This document shows, one piece after another, positions 60,039-64,000 of a stretch of 64,000 nucleotides of DNA. Each line of letters opens with the position of its first letter. Position 1 is the stretch's first letter. The DNA lies in the NCBI GenBank assembly GCA_947510165.1, contig CANNSB010000007.1, positions 17,637-81,636 on the forward strand. The letters run 5' to 3'. The position numbers and the translations under genes were made by a program. The notes below the pieces were generated by a model. That model was not told where the DNA came from. It saw nothing but the letters and a program-made list of their open reading frames with translations, and did not search any database. The stretch comes from an uncultured Clostridia bacterium (GTDB lineage: Bacteria; Bacillota; Clostridia; Oscillospirales; Ruminococcaceae).

Positions 60039-60215
60039 ACAACCACCTCCTTTTAACAGGAAGTGAAGACCAACCGTCCACCGTTGTGGTAATTCCCTTA
60101 TTTACTATTATATATCTTTTTGGCGAATATTGTCAATTGATTCACTAGAAATTAATATTTAATAGAACACTATATATACTAAAATATAAAAGAGAAAAAA
60201 TTTCTATGAAAATAA

Positions 60216-61232
60216 TTAATATATGCTATTAATATTTTTATCTAGAGTATATGCAACCTTCTTTTTATCAGACATATTGATATGCGTGTAGGTATTAGCG
60301 GTAATAGTTATTGTGCTATGCCCAAGCCATTCTTGAACATATTTAAGATTAAAGCCACTATTAGAAATAATAGTGGCACAGGTATGTCTAAGACCTTTTA
60401 ATGTTATTGGTTTAAGATTATAGTGGTTGATATAATACAAAAAGCTATGGGAAATACTGCTACAAGAAAGATTATCCCCGTTTTTGTTAGTTGCTATAAA
60501 ATTTTTATCTTTATTGTAAATACAGCTATTTCTAATATTTAAAAACTCATTTATAAAAAATTCAGGCAAAGTAATAACCCTATAACTAGAATTGGACTTT
60601 AAAGTATAATCCAATTTATTAGTTATAGGGTTTATTTTTTTATCTATTGTAATAGTTTTTTTATCAAAATCTATGTCACTCCATTTAACAGCTAAAGCTT
60701 CCGACCGTCTGAGTCCAAGGCTACAAAGCAGGACAATAGGATAGATGTTATAATCTCTAAAATGATAAAACAGCTTTATAAGTTCAGTCAGATTATAGTA
60801 AGAAATATATGATTTCTTTATTGGTGGAAGATCAACAAGAGTAGCGGGATTTTTATCTATTAACTGGATTTTAACAGCATAGTTTAAGGATTTATTTATA
60901 TTAGCATGATGTTTTTTTATTGTATTTGAGGATAACCCCTTCCCTATTTTATATGAATAATATTTTTCAATATCCAAAATAGAAAGTGCTGATAAAGATA
61001 TGTTTTTTTCTTTAAAATAAGGATATATATGATTATGTATAATATTATAATATCCGTTGTAGGTGGTGGAGGCTATTTTATGTTTATGAAGTTCTAACCA
61101 ATCGATAATATAGTTAGAAAAAAGAGTATTGCTATTATTATATTGTTCTACCGATTTTTTAAGGTTAGTATTTTCCATAGAGAGAGAGACAACAAGTTCT
61201 ATTAAGTTTTGTTTATTAAATTTATCATACAT
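60216..61232 (-). CDS. Tyrosine recombinase/integrase
   Basis: 338 aa. SAM-like N-terminal arm (FSNYIIDWLELHKHKIASTT), catalytic domain with Arg in CSLGLRRSEALAVKWSDIDF, TLKGLRHTCATI (His-x-x-Arg box, R and H in reverse order as usual), WLGHSTITITANTYTH (His and nucleophile Tyr). Site-specific integrase of the Tn916/phage type. No separate excisionase is adjacent. Located between the module cluster and the rep block, consistent with an element end or a resolution function. Confidence 0.9.
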   Translation of the reverse strand: MYDKFNKQNLIELVVSLSMENTNLKKSVEQYNNSNTLFSNYIIDWLELHKHKIASTTYNGYYNIIHNHIYPYFKEKNISLSALSILDIEKYYSYKIGKGLSSNTIKKHHANINKSLNYAVKIQLIDKNPATLVDLPPIKKSYISYYNLTELIKLFYHFRDYNIYPIVLLCSLGLRRSEALAVKWSDIDFDKKTITIDKKINPITNKLDYTLKSNSSYRVITLPEFFINEFLNIRNSCIYNKDKNFIATNKNGDNLSCSSISHSFLYYINHYNLKPITLKGLRHTCATIISNSGFNLKYVQEWLGHSTITITANTYTHINMSDKKKVAYTLDKNINSIY

Positions 61233-61420
61233 AATATAAATTCTCCTTTATTGTAAAAGTTTATTTATATTGTCGTTTTATGAATTGTTATTTTTAATTT
61301 ACAAATGTTATTTTTAAAATATAATTTTTCAATTATTATGTATAATTGAGTGATAATAATATATATAATATATATTATTAACTTTCTATTTACCTTATGG
61401 TTAAAAAATAAGCATGGTTT

Positions 61421-61789
61421 TTAAGGTAGATAAACCATAGACTGAGGTGGATATGATATGTCTATTTCTAATAATGTTTTAGGCTCTGTGTATCTAGTAG
61501 CTTTCCATAGTCTATAAGCTATAGCTTTGTTTTTGTTTCTAAAATAGGTATAAAAAAAGTCTTCAGAAATTCCTGAAGACTTTTTTGTTTTATTCCAGAT
61601 TACTTCTGGAGTATCTGCTAAAATATCTATAACTGTTACTTCTCCAAGAACTAGCTTAACAGGAGCCGTTACATATATTATTATTTTATCTATTTTTTGT
61701 TTAGGATATACCTTTCTATATTCAAAGGTCTTTCTGCAGTTTAATATATTTTCTGCATGGTATAGGTGTATTGGTAATAAGATATTCAT
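61421..61789 (-). CDS. ASCH/PUA-like domain protein
   Basis: 122 aa. IHLYHAENILNCRKTFEYRK and KVYPKQKIDKIIIYVTAPVK, then GEVTVIDIL and YPPQSMVYL, the ASCH/EVE PUA-like pattern of an RNA- or modified-base-binding protein. Directly follows rep (adjacent codons, coupled). Contains a perfect terminator-like hairpin in its coding sequence (61553-61586). Two damaged copies are at 10687-11019 and 12709-12978. Structural parallel to the ASCH relic in the R-M island (28776-29242), although the sequences differ. Confidence 0.7.
   Translation of the reverse strand: MNILLPIHLYHAENILNCRKTFEYRKVYPKQKIDKIIIYVTAPVKLVLGEVTVIDILADTPEVIWNKTKKSSGISEDFFYTYFRNKNKAIAYRLWKATRYTEPKTLLEIDISYPPQSMVYLP
61553..61586. 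terminator. Terminator-like hairpin inside the ASCH gene
   Basis: 14-bp perfect stem AAAAAAGTCTTCAG, loop AAATTC, arm ending in T6. Encodes KKSSGISEDFF. Same structure at 12742-12775 and 10819-10852. Confidence 0.6.
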
Positions 61790-62671
61790 TTAAATATTCT
61801 CCTTACTATATAAAATAAATTGACTTTCCATAAAAGAAAAAATGGTAGTTTTAAGATAACTTTTAAGGTTATTTATCTTATCAAATCCTACCCTTTTTAT
61901 ATAATCTAAAAACTCTATTATATCGCAACTATTTATCTTATCAATAACCTCTACAAGTTCAGATTTATGGTGGATATGGTTGTGCATTTTGGTCGTATCA
62001 TAATATTTCATCTCGGTAATAGATTGTACAAGAATATCTATAAATTCTTTTGTAGTGTTAAAAGCTTTTCTATTTTCAATTAAAAATTCATATTCAATCT
62101 GATATTTTATATTATCAGATATATGTTTAGTTGCTTTTTTCTTTTGAGTTTTATAAGCATTAATTTTATCTTTTGTTTGTTTGATTTTATCGTTAACCAT
62201 TTCAAGAAGTTTGTTTTTAACCTTTATATTTCCATTTAACTTTTTAAGAAAATCCTTTTGTTTTTGGGCATAGGTTTTTTTAGCATTGATATTTTTGTTT
62301 ACTTTATTTTCATCTTTTTTAGCATCTTTGGGAAGTTTAACATAGATGATATTAGCTTTGTTATGGCTTTGAGGTAGATCATCGATTAGTCCTACAGAAG
62401 ATAACTCTTTAAATGTTTTGGTCGCTTTATTTCTTCCACAGTTTAAAATATCTTTAGCTTCATCTCTAGTCATAAAGACATATACCCTACCCTGTTTATC
62501 TATAAAGTGACTTGAAATTGATAGTTTTGTTCTATTAAGAAGAATACTGTATAATATCTTTGCTTCTGCTGAGATTTTTTTATAGATTGGGTTTGTAAAT
62601 ATAGCCGATGGTATTATGTTATATGTAAAATTATACTCCATCTTCCCTGTTATATAGTTGTTATTTTTCAT
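61790..62671 (-). CDS. RepA_N-type replication initiator (right copy)
   Basis: 293 aa, identical to 12979-13860. RepA_N domain at residues ~10-110 (IIPSAIFTNPIYKKISAEAK), Lys-rich linker, C-terminal helical domain. Here it is followed by the complete ASCH-like gene and is linked to integrase and partition genes, so this is the native setting and the left copy the duplicate. Good AAGGAG RBS. Confidence 0.88.
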   Translation of the reverse strand: MKNNNYITGKMEYNFTYNIIPSAIFTNPIYKKISAEAKILYSILLNRTKLSISSHFIDKQGRVYVFMTRDEAKDILNCGRNKATKTFKELSSVGLIDDLPQSHNKANIIYVKLPKDAKKDENKVNKNINAKKTYAQKQKDFLKKLNGNIKVKNKLLEMVNDKIKQTKDKINAYKTQKKKATKHISDNIKYQIEYEFLIENRKAFNTTKEFIDILVQSITEMKYYDTTKMHNHIHHKSELVEVIDKINSCDIIEFLDYIKRVGFDKINNLKSYLKTTIFSFMESQFILYSKENI

Positions 62672-62706
62672 AGTAATTCTCCTTAATATTTTGGTTTAGG
62701 ACATAA

Positions 62707-62740
62707 AAAAGCAGGATAGAAATTAATCTATCCTGCTTTT
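62707..62740. terminator. Hairpin upstream of rep
   Basis: Same AAAGCAGGATAGA stem as at 13898-13929, with a longer T tail on the right. Confidence 0.7.
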
Positions 62741-62744
62741 TTTA

Positions 62745-63041
62745 TATATATTGTTGTTAATTTTAATTGTATAACTTTTCTAAGATTAGGTTCTAAATTC
62801 TAGCGTTTTCTCTACAGATATCCTTAATTATTTGGGTAATTTATCGTATTTTCTTTCTAGACTTTCAAAGTTTTCAAGGTAAGGGGGTCTTGTGTAATAT
62901 ACTTTCTGATAAAGTTATTTTTCTCTATACCCTGATTTTTGTCAATGCTGTAATTCTTTATACAATAACTAAATTAATACAATATATATAAATTTATGTT
63001 GTTTTATTTTGCATAGTGAGAATCTCCTTTATTAATTTATT
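62745..63041 (-). other. Intergenic with possible decayed ORF
   Basis: About 300 bp. Minus-strand scraps IEKNNFIRKYITQ and, in another frame, PYLENFESLERKYDKLPK suggest a degraded small gene, but stops and frame changes prevent an assignment. Otherwise nothing seen. Confidence 0.3.
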
Positions 63042-63737
63042 TTAATTAAAAAGACTATATAAACCTGCGAGATTATCATGGATAATTTTAATAAAACCTT
63101 CCCTTGTATCTGGGTAGATAAGGCAGATTATTCCAATGCCTGAAAATATAAACATCAAAATATTTGCAACTATTCTTATAGTATTTGAGATTGTTTTTAT
63201 ACAAAATTTAAAGGTATTAGTTTTTTCTACAACTAATACCTTTTCTGTATTTACGTTATATTTTTTTCTAAGTTTTCGTTGATGTTTTTTATGTAGAGAT
63301 ATAGCAGATGTAACTATTTTGTTTTCAGATATTATTTTAGGAATTTCTATAGGTTGTTTTTTTATATCTATATACAAATCATCTTTTTTAAATTCTTTTG
63401 GATTATGAAGAAATTCTATAAGTTGTTTTCTTAAATGAATATCAGAATAATTTATTATAATATTAGAAATATTCTTTTGCTGTAATAGATTAATATTTTT
63501 GTTATAAGAATACTCATCAATTATTAGAATAAGTTTGTTTTTTATGGTTTTTTCAAACTGTATAATCTTTTCAATATCTGTATTAATAAATTCAGTATCT
63601 ATTATAATATATTTAAAATCTTGATGAAGTAAACTAGATAGTTTTTTATTCTCAGTATGGTTTAATTTATAGTTGAAAATCTTATTTGTTTCTTGAATAA
63701 TAGAAAGTATATTTTTATCAGAGATTATATTGATCAA
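63042..63737 (-). CDS. Unrecognised protein with C-terminal membrane segment
   Basis: 231 aa, starting at TTG 63737 behind a strong AAGGAGG at 8 nt. Residues 1-110 have an alternating strand/helix pattern like a receiver or P-loop-lacking Rossmann domain (FKYIIIDTEFINTDIEKIIQ; NKLILIIDEYSYNKNINLLQ). Then a basic linker (KKHQRKLRKKYNV) and one C-terminal span (IRIVANILMFIFSGIGIICL). Perhaps a conjugation regulator or TadZ/VirC1-like remnant protein; unknown. Confidence 0.6.
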   Translation of the reverse strand: MINIISDKNILSIIQETNKIFNYKLNHTENKKLSSLLHQDFKYIIIDTEFINTDIEKIIQFEKTIKNKLILIIDEYSYNKNINLLQQKNISNIIINYSDIHLRKQLIEFLHNPKEFKKDDLYIDIKKQPIEIPKIISENKIVTSAISLHKKHQRKLRKKYNVNTEKVLVVEKTNTFKFCIKTISNTIRIVANILMFIFSGIGIICLIYPDTREGFIKIIHDNLAGLYSLFN

Positions 63738-63758
63738 GTTCTATTCCTCCTTTTATTG

Positions 63759-64000
63759 TTAAATATTAATCTCAATCTCTCCAAATAATTCTCTTTGAAG
63801 TTTCTCAAATTCATATTGATTTTTTGATTTTTTAAAATCTTTTTTCAAAGAGTTTTTCATCCTTGAAACAGGGTTATATTCTTGTTTATTTTTATCGTAT
63901 TTCTCTAATTTAAGATTTTTATCATACTCTTTAATTTCTTTTAAAATAGAGTTTCCCATTCTAGTATTAAGGTCGTCTAGTTTTGTATTCACAAAGTTTT
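63759..64000 (-). CDS. Unrecognised charged protein, 5' end outside window
   Basis: The frame stays open to the right edge; an in-frame GTG at 63992 has no RBS, so the start is probably beyond 64000. Visible part (about 80 aa) is Lys/Glu-rich and helical: NTRMGNSILKEIKEYDKNLK ... NQYEFEKLQRELFGEIEINI. 21 bp upstream of the TTG-started gene, so same operon. Confidence 0.5.
   Translation of the reverse strand, partial: NFVNTKLDDLNTRMGNSILKEIKEYDKNLKLEKYDKNKQEYNPVSRMKNSLKKDFKKSKNQYEFEKLQRELFGEIEINI

Larger units (their letters stand above)
61537..62738. repeat. 1.2 kb direct repeat, right copy
   Basis: Matches 12726-13928 almost perfectly and in the same orientation. Includes all of rep and about 250 bp of the ASCH-like gene. 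Confidence 0.9.

Noticed and set aside
55815-60136. CRISPR-like array from the regular repeats
   Set aside because: Units are ~280 bp with promoters, an RBS, an ORF and a terminator, not 25-40 bp repeats with variable spacers, and no cas genes are present.

Overview
The window is very AT-rich DNA from a low-GC Gram-positive bacterium (Bacillota). It has strong AGGAGG ribosome-binding sites, a PTS/6-phospho-beta-glucosidase operon, a RepA_N-type replication initiator, sortase-type surface proteins and a Tn1549/MobL-like conjugation module. I cannot name the species. A small-genome anaerobe or facultative anaerobe would fit.

Layout. 1-3.8 kb: a partial unknown gene and a beta-glucoside uptake and hydrolysis operon (minus strand). 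4-37 kb: an accessory region in which most genes are visibly decayed. It holds fragments of a surface adhesin and a toprim protein; a broken biosynthetic cluster (PLP decarboxylase, P450, ATP-grasp, HemN-like radical SAM, O-methyltransferase); an intact secreted ricin-B lectin; and a second copy of a RepA/ASCH-like block. Next come a SIR2-HerA defence pair with an ochre codon in SIR2, pieces of a giant conjugative helicase/methylase, a broken metallophosphoesterase and three collapsed serine recombinases. Then follows a type II restriction-modification island (two C5-methyltransferases, a PD-(D/E)xK nuclease, a controller, and broken AAA, ASCH and glycosylase-like helpers). A RES-domain toxin with an in-frame amber and the N-terminus of a VirB4 ATPase close this part.

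37-64 kb is by contrast nearly intact and reads as the backbone of a plasmid-like integrative/conjugative element: TrsD-like, PrgI, two small membrane proteins, TrbL/VirB6-like, VirD4, MobL relaxase, RHH accessory protein, a candidate oriT, toprim protein, surface proteins (including a thioester/CnaB adhesin with an NPSTG sorting motif), ParB/ParA, a divergent tRNA-Leu(UAA), a tyrosine integrase and RepA. VirB4 survives only as a fragment, so self-transfer is probably lost. A ~1.2 kb near-identical direct repeat (RepA plus part of the ASCH-like gene) at 12.7-13.9 kb and 61.5-62.7 kb flanks about 48 kb. It suggests past tandem integration or recombination between related elements.

The most interesting structures are: (1) seven copies of a ~280 bp convergent module, each encoding a 20-26 aa hydrophobic peptide opposite a small RNA from a consensus promoter. 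This arrangement looks like a type I toxin-antitoxin system; there are two sequence classes, and six copies bracket a 783-aa membrane protein. (2) Two paralogous intracellular proteins whose cysteines fall on a strict three-residue lattice. (3) A ParB whose DNA-binding segment contains a 27-bp palindrome and recurs as a three-unit fragment array beside the relaxase genes. (4) Recurrent in-frame stop codons in otherwise open genes, confined to the 4-37 kb part.
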